From DASTCC01 sp035711465 (GTDB lineage Bacteria; Acidobacteriota; Vicinamibacteria; Vicinamibacterales; SCN-69-37), in assembly GCA_035711465.1 (NCBI GenBank), contig DASTCC010000464.1:1-16067 (forward strand): 16,067 nt of DNA, read 5' to 3'. This document shows positions 1-7,563 of the stretch, one piece after another (within the stretch, counting starts at the first letter, position 1; each line of letters starts with the position of its first letter). The position numbers and the translations under genes were made by a program. The notes under the pieces are model-generated. The model was not told where the DNA came from. It made no database searches and was given only the letters and a program-made list of their open reading frames with translations.

Positions 1-1
1 C

Positions 2-2149
2 TTCCGCGACGATGACGCGCAGCCGTTCCTGATCGGCGCGGCGACGCGACGGGTGTCCACCATCAATCTGCCGAGCGCATGGAGCGCCAACCGGCTGCGG
101 GTGCGGCAGGCGGTTTGCGACAACGGCCCCTTCAGCGAAGAGACCATCGTCCGCGTGCGGCCGCCAGCGCCGCCGATCGATCTGCGCGCCGTCGGCCCGC
201 TCGTCGCCTGCGGCACCGCCGTCGCCGCGACCGGCCTCGGCGACCCGCCGGGAACGGAGCTCGGCTTCAACACCGGAGCCCATCTCCGCGTGTTCTCGAA
301 GCGATGGCACGGCGTCATCGGCGAAGCCGTTGCCGCCGGCGACTGGATCGCGACGATCGATCTCTGGCTGCCGTTGATGCCGGAGGACCAGATCTGGATC
401 GACGCGAGCCGCGGCGCAGCGTCGCGCTCGTCCGGGCGCGTCGCGACCGAACCGGAGCCGCCGAGCTCCGTGACCCTTCCCCCGCCCGAGATCGATGTGG
501 ACGGCGACGGCGGCATCGACGATTGCACCGGATCGATCCATTTGATCAGCGAGCCGGGAGTGATCGTCGATCTCGAACAGGTGGCGGATCCGTCGTTGCC
601 ATCGGACACGACCGGTATCCTGCTCGCATCGGTGCGCCACGGCGGCGCCAGAAGCCTGCCGGTGCCGCCGCTCGAGCCTGACCGCTTCGTGCGCGTACGC
701 GCGCGCCGCTGCGGCACGCGATCGGAGCCAGGAGAGGCGGCACGAGTGATCGACCGCGGGCCGATGTTCAAGGTCGACGGCACCTATCGGCTCTCCCAGC
801 TGACCGGTGCCGCCGATCCCGTCGATCGTCCCCATCACCAGGACACGCGCGAGATCTCGTTGAAGGGAACGGACCTCGGCATCGCCGTGAGTCACCGCGG
901 CACGCTCTGGTTCTTCTTCGGCGACACCGACGCCTTCCAGTTCGGGCCGGCCGAGTTCTACGGCGACGACGACGGGTTCGCGTGGACGGAGGACGATCCG
1001 GAGCCTGACGGTCCGCGCCTCCACTTCGTCACCGACGACACCGATGTGTTCATCTCGCTGCTGGAAGAAGCCGTCGGCGCCCTGCCCGGCGGCTTGCTCG
1101 GCATCGGACTCGGATTGCTCGTGTCGCAGGTCGGCGTCGCCGGTGCAATCGCGGGAGGGGTCGCCGGCGCGGCGCTCGGCGCTCTCGTCGGATGGGCGAT
1201 CGACACAGTGCCGTCGAAGCGATTTCGACAGCTCGCGGTCCAGGGACTGCCCGACCTCGGCAATTTCGAAGTGCCGGCCGGCGGGTTCAGCTTCGACGAG
1301 CGGCTGTTCCTCTTCATCGCTCGCGAGAAGCACCCCGCCGACGGGCCGACCGCCAAGATGCGCGCGTCGCATCTCGCCGTCAGCGTCAGCGCCAGTCCGG
1401 CCGACAACTTCAAGCACCTCTTCAACGTCTCGCTGATGGTGCGCGACCTGATCGACGCCAACCAACCGGTGCCTGCGCACCTGAACACCGCCGACTTCAA
1501 AGCCGATCAATGGCTCGTGCACGTATCGCCCGTGCGCGTGCGCAACGCCGATTGGCCAGACCTGCCGTCGGATGTCGGCGATGGACTGCTCCTCTTCGGC
1601 ACCGACAACTACCACGCCGCGAACATGCGTCTCGCCTGGGCGCCGCTCACACCCGGCCAGCTGCCGCCGCCTCCCGAGACATGGCTCTTCTTCATGGGAC
1701 CGAACGCGCCGAAGCTGTGGATGACCGCCGCCGACGCGAAGGCCGCGAACAGACCGCCGGAGCCGTTGTGCCCTGACAATCCCGGGCTGGGTGAACTCTC
1801 GGTCTCGTGGTCACCGGGTCTTCGCCGCTGGATCATGATCGGTGACTGGGGCCGCGTTCGCTACGCGCGTCGACCGCAAGGACCCTGGACGCATCCCGAC
1901 GTCATCTTCGACGGCAACGACCCGCTGAAATCGGCCGACAACATCGCACCGGATGGCACCAAGCGCTGGGTCGGGTTGACGCATGAGGAGGATCCATCAC
2001 GCACGACGGGGACGTACGCGCCCTACCTGGTGCCCGACTGGACTCGGGTCGATCGATCGGTTCGCGAAGCGGTGATCTACTACACGCTCTCGACCGAGCA
2101 TCCTCCGTACAACACCCAGCTGATGCGGACCCGGCTGTTTGGAGGATGA
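2..2149 (+). CDS. DUF4185-type secreted beta-propeller protein, 5' truncated by window
   Basis: The frame is open to the first base of the window, so the gene probably starts upstream; the GTG at 53 (residue 1 in this numbering) is only the first in-window start. The C-terminal two thirds resemble DUF4185 propellers: GTDLG...LWFFFGDTD near residues 272-292, a GELSVSWSPGLRRW stretch near 582-595, and a YYTLSTEHPPYN...LMRTRL ending typical of that group. The N-terminal part (to about residue 240) looks like tandem beta-sandwich repeats, each ending in a basic strand followed by a Cys/Gly and Ser turn. An EF-hand-like acidic loop (D148, D150, D152, D156, D157) lies in a proline-rich linker. A 40-residue glycine/alanine-rich hydrophobic segment (about 342-385) is inserted inside the propeller. 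The function is unknown; an extracellular carbohydrate-binding or hydrolytic role is the usual guess for the family. The stop lies 10 bp from the stop of the convergent small gene. Confidence 0.75.
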   Translation, partial: FRDDDAQPFLIGAATRRVSTINLPSAWSANRLRVRQAVCDNGPFSEETIVRVRPPAPPIDLRAVGPLVACGTAVAATGLGDPPGTELGFNTGAHLRVFSKRWHGVIGEAVAAGDWIATIDLWLPLMPEDQIWIDASRGAASRSSGRVATEPEPPSSVTLPPPEIDVDGDGGIDDCTGSIHLISEPGVIVDLEQVADPSLPSDTTGILLASVRHGGARSLPVPPLEPDRFVRVRARRCGTRSEPGEAARVIDRGPMFKVDGTYRLSQLTGAADPVDRPHHQDTREISLKGTDLGIAVSHRGTLWFFFGDTDAFQFGPAEFYGDDDGFAWTEDDPEPDGPRLHFVTDDTDVFISLLEEAVGALPGGLLGIGLGLLVSQVGVAGAIAGGVAGAALGALVGWAIDTVPSKRFRQLAVQGLPDLGNFEVPAGGFSFDERLFLFIAREKHPADGPTAKMRASHLAVSVSASPADNFKHLFNVSLMVRDLIDANQPVPAHLNTADFKADQWLVHVSPVRVRNADWPDLPSDVGDGLLLFGTDNYHAANMRLAWAPLTPGQLPPPPETWLFFMGPNAPKLWMTAADAKAANRPPEPLCPDNPGLGELSVSWSPGLRRWIMIGDWGRVRYARRPQGPWTHPDVIFDGNDPLKSADNIAPDGTKRWVGLTHEEDPSRTTGTYAPYLVPDWTRVDRSVREAVIYYTLSTEHPPYNTQLMRTRLFGG

Positions 2150-2159
2150 GCCCCGGCGG

Positions 2160-2372
2160 CTAGACTTCGTGCGCCGCCAGCGCTTCTCGCACGTCAGGGT
2201 CCTCGGTCATCGCCAGCGCGCGGTCTCTCGCTTCCTGCTTCGTCGCGCCGGCGGCCGAGACGAGATCGTCGTCTTCCGGCATGCCGTCGCGCCCCATGCG
2301 TTGGACCACGCAGGTCCACGTACCCTGACTCGGATAGAACCGGACTCTGAGGTTCGCGTGCTGGTCGGTCAT
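2160..2372 (-). CDS. Small hypothetical protein (70 aa), HicB-like pattern possible
   Basis: I chose the ATG at 2372 because an AAGGGGG Shine-Dalgarno (2384-2378) sits 5 nt upstream; a longer frame back to 2543 has no such site and an atypical composition. The product is 70 residues. It has a beta-rich start (RVRFYPSQGTWTCVVQR), then a short acidic linker and a SAAGATKQEARDRALAM helix start. That order of strands followed by a G-x-T-x-x-E-A helix is reminiscent of HicB-like antitoxin folds, but no HicA partner or DNA-binding tail is visible, so this is only a pattern resemblance. It is transcribed divergently from the kinase gene and converges on the DUF4185 gene. The function is unknown. Confidence 0.6.
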   Translation of the reverse strand: MTDQHANLRVRFYPSQGTWTCVVQRMGRDGMPEDDDLVSAAGATKQEARDRALAMTEDPDVREALAAHEV

Positions 2373-2486
2373 CACCGCCCCCTTCGTCGTCCCTCGATGG
2401 CACACCGGGTGGATGGGAAGTTCACTCAGTGTAACGTCGCACGCGCTGGTCCGCTCACGTCCGGCCGACGTTCGGTGGATGCTTGC

Positions 2487-2515
2487 TTGAGCCCTCGCGC
2501 GATCGCGATTAGCAT
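2487..2515 (+). promoter_or_regulatory. Candidate sigma70-type promoter for the kinase gene
   Basis: TTGAGC (2487-2492) and TAGCAT (2510-2515) are separated by 17 nt and each match four of six consensus bases. A start near 2522 would leave a leader of about 33 nt before the ATG at 2555. The -10 overlaps the 8-bp palindrome AGCATGCT (2511-2518). This is pattern matching in a GC-rich background only. Confidence 0.3.
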
Positions 2516-2554
2516 GCTCTGACCCGACTATCGCCGGCGCCACGCTCTGCGGCC

Positions 2555-5464
2555 ATGGACGATCTGACGCGCCTTTCCACCGTCAACCCGAACGAAAAGA
2601 CGGTCCTCTCGAACAGCGAGGCCGCGACGATTCTGTCGCCGCTGAGCGGTTCGGGGATCCCGCCAGGCGACGGCCTCCATCTGGAGGACGGGCAGACGTT
2701 CGGCCCGTACACGATTCGCCGGCTGCTCGGCAAAGGCGGGATGGGCGAGGTCTACGAGGCGGATCACGCCGACACCGGCCGCCGCGTCGCGATCAAGCTG
2801 CTGCGCAGCCGCATGCACGACCGCGAGGATCGCGAGCGGTTCCTGCGCGAGGGCCGGCTCGCGGCGTCGATCAGTCATCCGCACACGGTCTACGTCTTCG
2901 GCAGCGAGGAGGTCACGGGCATGCCCGTCATCTCCATGCAGCTCCTGCCGGGCGGCACGTTGAAGGATCGCGTTGTCGAACGCGGTCCGATGCCGCCGCC
3001 CGAAGCAGTGGCGGCGATTCTCGACGTGATCAGCGGACTGCACGCCGCCGAGGCAGCCGGCATCCTCCATCGCGACGTCAAGCCGTCGAACTGCTTCGTC
3101 GACGACGACGGCGGCGTGAAGGTCGGCGATTTCGGACTCTCGATCTCCACCAACGTCCGCGGGTCGGAGGCCGGCGGATTCCAGGGCACGCCTCAATACG
3201 CGCCGCCCGAGCAGCTGCGCGGCGACGCGCTCGACGTGCGCGCCGACATCTATGCCGTCGGCGCGACGTTGTTCTATCTGCTCACCGGGCGGGCGCCGTT
3301 CGAGGCGAAGGACTTTCAGTCGCTCGTCGAGCAGGTGAAGACGGCGGCGCCGCCCCAACCGCGGCGCGTGCGTCCCGGCATTCCCAAGAAGCTGAGCGCC
3401 GTCGTCGTCAAGTGTCTGGCGAAGGATCCGTCGGATCGACCCGCGTCGTACGCCGAGCTGACGCGGCTGCTGCAGCCGTTCACGAACGCGGGCGTGCCTG
3501 CACGCCGCAGCGTCCGTCTCGTCGCCGGTGCGCTCGACTGGTGCGTCATCGCGGTGCTGGCGCCCCTGATCCAGGCCGTTGACGTCCTGCCGCGCGCGGC
3601 GGACGCGTCGGGAAAGGTCGACGCGGATCCATGGGCGTGGACCGCGGCCGTCGCCTACTCGGCGATCTTCGAACGGATGTGGAACGCCACGCCGGGCAAA
3701 CGGATCGTCGGCCTGCGCGTCATCTCCTCGGCGGGTCCGTTGTCCTGGCGGCAGGCGATCGGGCGCGCCGTGATCTTCAACGGGCCGGCGCTGCCGATGC
3801 TGCTCGTCGCGATGTGGTTCGGCGGCCGGGCGGTCGCTGCGTATCTGACGGCCAATCCTGCCGCGGCGTCTGTCGTCGCGCTCGTGCCGATGCTCCTGAG
3901 CGTCTCGTTGTTCCTGACGATGACGCGACGGAACGGCATGGCGGCGGTGCACGATCTGATCACCGGCACGCGCGTGGTGCAGCGCGGCGCGGCACGTCTG
4001 CGAAGCGGCGCGGCGGCGGAGGTCTCGAGTTTCGTCGCCGACCCGACCGAAGGGCAGCCGAGATTCGGTGAGTACCGGCCCGGCCCCGATCTCGGCGCCG
4101 TCCCTGGCGGCCGGCTGCGCGAGGGCTTCGATCCGATCCTGCACCGCCGCGTGTGGCTGATCGAGCTCGCCGCCGGCGCGGCGGACGTCGGCCGCGCACG
4201 CCGCGACGTCGCCCGCCCCGGGCGCCTGCACTGGCTCGCCGCGAGACGATCGCCGGAACAGAACTGGGACGCGTTCGAAGCGCCGAGCGGCGGCCCCGTC
4301 GATCTCTCGCCTGCCAGTGCGCCGTGGACGAGCGTGCGCGGCTGGCTGAACGACCTTGCCGCGGAGATCGCCGCCGGCGAACGCGACGGCACGTTGCCGC
4401 CGCTCTCGCTCGACCGCGTCTGGATCCGGCACGATGGCCGCGCGCTGCTGCTGGACTTCCCTGCGCCCGGTGCGAGCCCGACGCCGGAGCGTTCCGAGGC
4501 GCGGTCGCCGGCGCAGCTGCTCGCGGCGGTGGGCGGTCTGGCGATCGGCCGCGACGCCTCGTCGCCGATGCCCGTCACCGCGGTCGCGATGCTCGATCGC
4601 TGGCGAAAGAAGCCGGCGCTGACGATCGCGGCGCTGCAGGCGGATCTCGCCGGCGCCTCGCTCTCGGCCGACACGGTCTCGCGCGGGCGGCGACTGATTC
4701 CGGTACTCGCCACGGCCGCGCCCGTCGTGCTCATGTGCTCGGTGACGCTCATCGCCATTCGCCAGGTGGATCGACTGTCGCCGCAGGACGCGCGACTGCT
4801 CGAGCTGCTGGAGGCCGTGAGCGAAGAGAAGGACGCGACGAAGCGGCAGGCGCTCGAGACGTATCTGGCCGGCACGAGGCGGGCCGCGCTCGTCGATCGC
4901 GCGGCGTGGGAGAGGCTGAGGGAATTCAACGACACCGACATCGCCGAACTGAAGCAGGTGGCCGATCGCATCGTCGCGCTGGAGCCGGCGCCCGAAGACG
5001 TCACGGCGGCCACGGCCGTGGTCCTGCCCCGGGTCCAGAAGATCGAAGAACGGTTCCCGGAAGCGACGCCCGAGAGCCGCGCGGATCGCAACCGCGAGAT
5101 CGTCCTGGCGCTGCTGCTCGTCGGCTGCGGGATGTCGTTCTTCGGCGGCCTGACGTCGGTGCTCGCGCGGCCGAGCGGCCTTGTGCTCTCGGCGCTGGGC
5201 CTGGCGGTGCTGACGCGATCCGGCCGCGAGATCGGACGCCTTCGCGCGCTGTGGCGGCTGCTGATCGCGTGGCTGCCGATGGCGATCTTCTCAGCGCTTC
5301 TGGCGTGGCCGTCGAGCCGCGCGCTGATGGAGACGACCGGAACCACGCTGCCGCTGGCGGCGCTCGCGACGCTGCTGCTCTTCGCCGGGGTCGTCTGGAC
5401 GATCGTCCGTCCCCTGCGAGGGCCTCACGACATCGTGGCGGGGACCAGCATCGGGGTCAGGTAG
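2555..5464 (+). CDS. Transmembrane Ser/Thr protein kinase with RDD domain and a second pseudokinase/RDD-like half
   Basis: The 969-residue protein has a complete Hanks-type kinase at about residues 50-310: glycine loop LGKGGMGEVYEA (58-69), VAIK lysine K81, HRDVKPSN catalytic loop (172-179, D174), DFG (192-194), and GTPQYAPPE (211-219). An RDD-type membrane region follows (about 320-477: LDW at 327-329, TPGKRIVGLRVI at 379-390, HDLITGT at 466-472). A second half starts at F504-Y507 and aligns without gaps to the first kinase N-lobe, but I536 replaces the catalytic lysine, no HRD is seen, and DFP (634-636) stands in for DFG. One membrane helix (about 714-736), a charged soluble segment (737-846), and helices from 849 onward end in HDIVAGT (958-964), echoing the first RDD. 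It presumably phosphorylates Ser/Thr in response to an envelope signal; substrates are unknown. No Shine-Dalgarno is evident before the ATG. The next gene starts 84 bp downstream. Confidence 0.93.
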   Translation: MDDLTRLSTVNPNEKTVLSNSEAATILSPLSGSGIPPGDGLHLEDGQTFGPYTIRRLLGKGGMGEVYEADHADTGRRVAIKLLRSRMHDREDRERFLREGRLAASISHPHTVYVFGSEEVTGMPVISMQLLPGGTLKDRVVERGPMPPPEAVAAILDVISGLHAAEAAGILHRDVKPSNCFVDDDGGVKVGDFGLSISTNVRGSEAGGFQGTPQYAPPEQLRGDALDVRADIYAVGATLFYLLTGRAPFEAKDFQSLVEQVKTAAPPQPRRVRPGIPKKLSAVVVKCLAKDPSDRPASYAELTRLLQPFTNAGVPARRSVRLVAGALDWCVIAVLAPLIQAVDVLPRAADASGKVDADPWAWTAAVAYSAIFERMWNATPGKRIVGLRVISSAGPLSWRQAIGRAVIFNGPALPMLLVAMWFGGRAVAAYLTANPAAASVVALVPMLLSVSLFLTMTRRNGMAAVHDLITGTRVVQRGAARLRSGAAAEVSSFVADPTEGQPRFGEYRPGPDLGAVPGGRLREGFDPILHRRVWLIELAAGAADVGRARRDVARPGRLHWLAARRSPEQNWDAFEAPSGGPVDLSPASAPWTSVRGWLNDLAAEIAAGERDGTLPPLSLDRVWIRHDGRALLLDFPAPGASPTPERSEARSPAQLLAAVGGLAIGRDASSPMPVTAVAMLDRWRKKPALTIAALQADLAGASLSADTVSRGRRLIPVLATAAPVVLMCSVTLIAIRQVDRLSPQDARLLELLEAVSEEKDATKRQALETYLAGTRRAALVDRAAWERLREFNDTDIAELKQVADRIVALEPAPEDVTAATAVVLPRVQKIEERFPEATPESRADRNREIVLALLLVGCGMSFFGGLTSVLARPSGLVLSALGLAVLTRSGREIGRLRALWRLLIAWLPMAIFSALLAWPSSRALMETTGTTLPLAALATLLLFAGVVWTIVRPLRGPHDIVAGTSIGVR

Positions 5465-5487
5465 CAGCTGGAGTTCCTTGCACAGTC

Positions 5488-5534
5488 CGCACCGGTCGCA
5501 CCTGTCGCACCCGTCGGCGCCCGGCCGCACCTGT
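5488..5534 (+). repeat. 9-bp tandem repeat, unit CGCACCNGT
   Basis: Exact CGCACC cores start at 5488, 5497, 5506 and 5526. The first three are in perfect 9-bp register, followed by a degenerate 11-bp unit and then another full copy. The array fills the gap between the kinase stop and the DUF885 start. Two copies of the same unit recur at 9938-9955. Confidence 0.7.
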
Positions 5535-5548
5535 AGTACCTTCACCAG

Positions 5549-7378
5549 ATGACGCGTCTCGCCTCGATTGCCGCCATCGTCCCAATCCTGATCTGCGGCG
5601 TGTCCGTGCTCGCGCAGACGCCGCAGCCGTCCGACGAAACGGCGCGCCTCAACGCCTGGTTCGAGAAGAAGTTCGAAGAGCAGCTCGCCTTCAGCCCGAT
5701 CCGGCAGACGTTCCTCGGCCGGAGGTCGAACGCCATCGACGAGATGTCGCTGGCGGCGCAGGACAAGCAGCTGGCGTGGTTGCGCGACTCGGTGGCGGAG
5801 CTGAAGAAGTCGTTCGACTTCGCCAAGTTGTCGCCCGAAGCGCAGACCTCCTATGACCTGTGGATCTACCAGCTCACGCAGGCGGAGGCGGCGGTGCCGT
5901 TCCGCGGCAACGCCTACGTCTTCAACCAGATGTCGGGCATCCACACGTTCCTCCCGCAACTGCTGATCGCGTTCCACCAGGCCGAGAACGCCGCCGATCT
6001 CGAAGGCTACGTCAATCGCATCCGCGAATCGGGACGCGCGATCGGACAACTGATCGAGATCTCCAAGCAGAATTCGGTCGAAGGCGTGCGGCCGCCGCGG
6101 TTCGCCTTCGACGTCGTCATCGACGAGTCCACCAAGATCATCACCGGCGCGCCGTTCGACGACAGCAGCACCGACAGCGCGCTGTGGGCGGACTTCAAGG
6201 CCAAGGTCGCCGGTCTCGAGAAGAAAGGCAGCATCGACGCCGCGAAGGCCAAGGCGCTGCTCGACGACGCCCGGGCCGCGCTGACCGGGCCGTTCCGCAC
6301 CGCCTACCAGAACCTGATCGCATGGGAGAAAGAGGACCGCGCCAGGACGTCGGAGAAGACGTCTGGCGTCGGCTCGCTGCCCAACGGCACAGCCTACTAT
6401 CGCGAGCGTCTCGCCAACCAGACCACGACGACGCTCACGGCCGATCAGATTCACCAGATCGGGCTCGACGAAGTGGCGCGGCTGCGCGGCGAGATGGAAG
6501 CGATTCGCAAAGAGGTCGGATTCCAGGGCGACCTGCAGGCGTTCTTCGCCGAGCTGCGCGACAAGAAGGACGACCCGCGCTACTACTACCCCGACACCGA
6601 CGCCGGCCGCGAGGCTTATATAAAGGACGCGACCGCGGCGATCGACAAGATCAAGGCGGTGCTGCCGAAGTACTTCGGCCTGCTGCCGAAAGCCGACCTC
6701 GTCGTCAAGCGCGTCGAGCCCTTCCGCGAGCAGCCCGGCGCGGCCCAGCACTACTTCCCGAGCACGCCCGATGGATCGCGGCCGGGCGTCTACTACGCAC
6801 ACCTCTCGGACATGAAGGCGATGCCGAAGTCCGAGCTCGAAGTGATCGCCTATCACGAGGGTTTGCCCGGACATCACATGCAGATCGCGATCGCGCAGGA
6901 GCTGCAGGGCATCCCGACGTTCCGGCGCCAGGGCGGCGTCACCGCCTACTCCGAAGGCTGGGGCCTCTACGCGGAGTGGCTGGCGCGCGAGATGCCGGGC
7001 ACGTACGAGGATCCGTACTCGCGCTTCGGCCGCCTCGGCTCGGAGATCTGGCGCGCGATTCGTCTCGTCGTCGACACCGGGCTGCACGCGAAAGGCTGGT
7101 CGGAGGAGCAGGCGGTGCAGTACTTCCTCGCCAACTCGGCGACGACCGAGCCGCAGGCACGCTCGGAGATCCGACGTTACATGGTGCTGCCCGGCCAGGC
7201 GACCAGCTACAAGATCGGCATGCTGAAGATCCAGGAGCTGCGGCGCAAGGCCGAAGCCGCGCTCGGCCCGCGCTTCGACATCCGCGCGTTCCACGACACG
7301 ATCCTCGGCGGCGGCGCGATGCCGCTCACGGTGCTCGAGGCGCGGGTCGATCGCTGGATCAAGTCAACGGCGCGGTGA
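5549..7378 (+). CDS. Secreted DUF885-family zinc metallopeptidase
   Basis: The 609-residue protein begins with a signal peptide (MTRLASIAAIVPILICG, probable cleavage after VLAQ near residue 24). The core is the DUF885 family (Pfam PF05960), which is related in fold to M32/M3-type peptidases. The zinc-binding signature HEGLPGHH lies at 436-443 (H436, E437, H442, H443). The downstream SEGWGLYAEWL segment carries E469, the expected position for a further metal ligand. Length and motifs are those of a full family member, so it is probably an active periplasmic or extracellular peptidase; its substrate is unknown. The ATG at 5549 is preceded by the CGCACC repeat array and no clear Shine-Dalgarno. 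A TATATAA run at 6617-6623 with a rare ATA codon interrupts otherwise GC-rich codon use. Confidence 0.92.
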   Translation: MTRLASIAAIVPILICGVSVLAQTPQPSDETARLNAWFEKKFEEQLAFSPIRQTFLGRRSNAIDEMSLAAQDKQLAWLRDSVAELKKSFDFAKLSPEAQTSYDLWIYQLTQAEAAVPFRGNAYVFNQMSGIHTFLPQLLIAFHQAENAADLEGYVNRIRESGRAIGQLIEISKQNSVEGVRPPRFAFDVVIDESTKIITGAPFDDSSTDSALWADFKAKVAGLEKKGSIDAAKAKALLDDARAALTGPFRTAYQNLIAWEKEDRARTSEKTSGVGSLPNGTAYYRERLANQTTTTLTADQIHQIGLDEVARLRGEMEAIRKEVGFQGDLQAFFAELRDKKDDPRYYYPDTDAGREAYIKDATAAIDKIKAVLPKYFGLLPKADLVVKRVEPFREQPGAAQHYFPSTPDGSRPGVYYAHLSDMKAMPKSELEVIAYHEGLPGHHMQIAIAQELQGIPTFRRQGGVTAYSEGWGLYAEWLAREMPGTYEDPYSRFGRLGSEIWRAIRLVVDTGLHAKGWSEEQAVQYFLANSATTEPQARSEIRRYMVLPGQATSYKIGMLKIQELRRKAEAALGPRFDIRAFHDTILGGGAMPLTVLEARVDRWIKSTAR

Positions 7379-7399
7379 CTGGAGACGACTGTGCTCCAG
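7379..7399 (+). terminator. Weak stem-loop directly after the DUF885 stop codon
   Basis: CTGGAG (7379-7384) and CTCCAG (7394-7399) form a perfect 6-bp stem around a 9-nt loop that begins one base after the TGA. There is no following T-run, so it is not a standard intrinsic terminator; it may just protect the 3' end or be chance. Confidence 0.25.
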
Positions 7400-7411
7400 G
7401 CACGACCGCGG

Positions 7412-7502
7412 GGTTCCGCGGTTCACGGGGTTCCGGGGTTCCGCGGGTCGGGTTCCCGGTTCTCGCGGTTCGTGGTTCTTGGGTTCTGGGGTTCCGAGGT
7501 TC
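7412..7502 (+). repeat. GGTTC minisatellite, about 8-bp period
   Basis: Eleven exact GGTTC cores start at 7412, 7420, 7429, 7437, 7451, 7458, 7467, 7474, 7482, 7490 and 7498. Spacings are 7-9 bp apart from one 14-bp step that contains a decayed copy. The variable bases between the cores are mostly C/G. The array occupies half of the gap between the peptidase and permease genes and has no coding signal. Confidence 0.75.
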
Positions 7503-7551
7503 ATGAATCGGCCGCGTCGTGCGCCAAAGCGAGACGCCGATAGCACCCAAC

Positions 7552-7555
7552 AGGA
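7552..7555 (+). promoter_or_regulatory. Shine-Dalgarno that sets the permease start
   Basis: AGGA lies 8 nt before the ATG at 7564. The in-frame GTG at 7519 has no comparable site and would add a polar 15-residue tail before the usual ADOP N-terminus. Confidence 0.5.
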
Positions 7556-7563
7556 CGGATCCC

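Noticed and set aside
2398..2413. TGGCAC at 2398 as a sigma54 -24 element for the kinase
   Set aside because: The -12 position reads GG instead of GC and the site is over 140 bp from the start codon.
2528..5346. Long antisense frames (634 and 563 codons) under the kinase gene
   Set aside because: Composition is Arg-rich or Ser/Ala-rich without domains, and the sense frame has full kinase motifs.
5291..7294. 667-codon antisense frame under the DUF885 gene
   Set aside because: Mirror of the sense codon bias, no recognisable domain; the sense strand has signal peptide and zinc motif.
7519..7563. Upstream GTG start for the permease
   Set aside because: No Shine-Dalgarno and a polar 15-residue extension; the ATG at 7564 has AGGA at good spacing.
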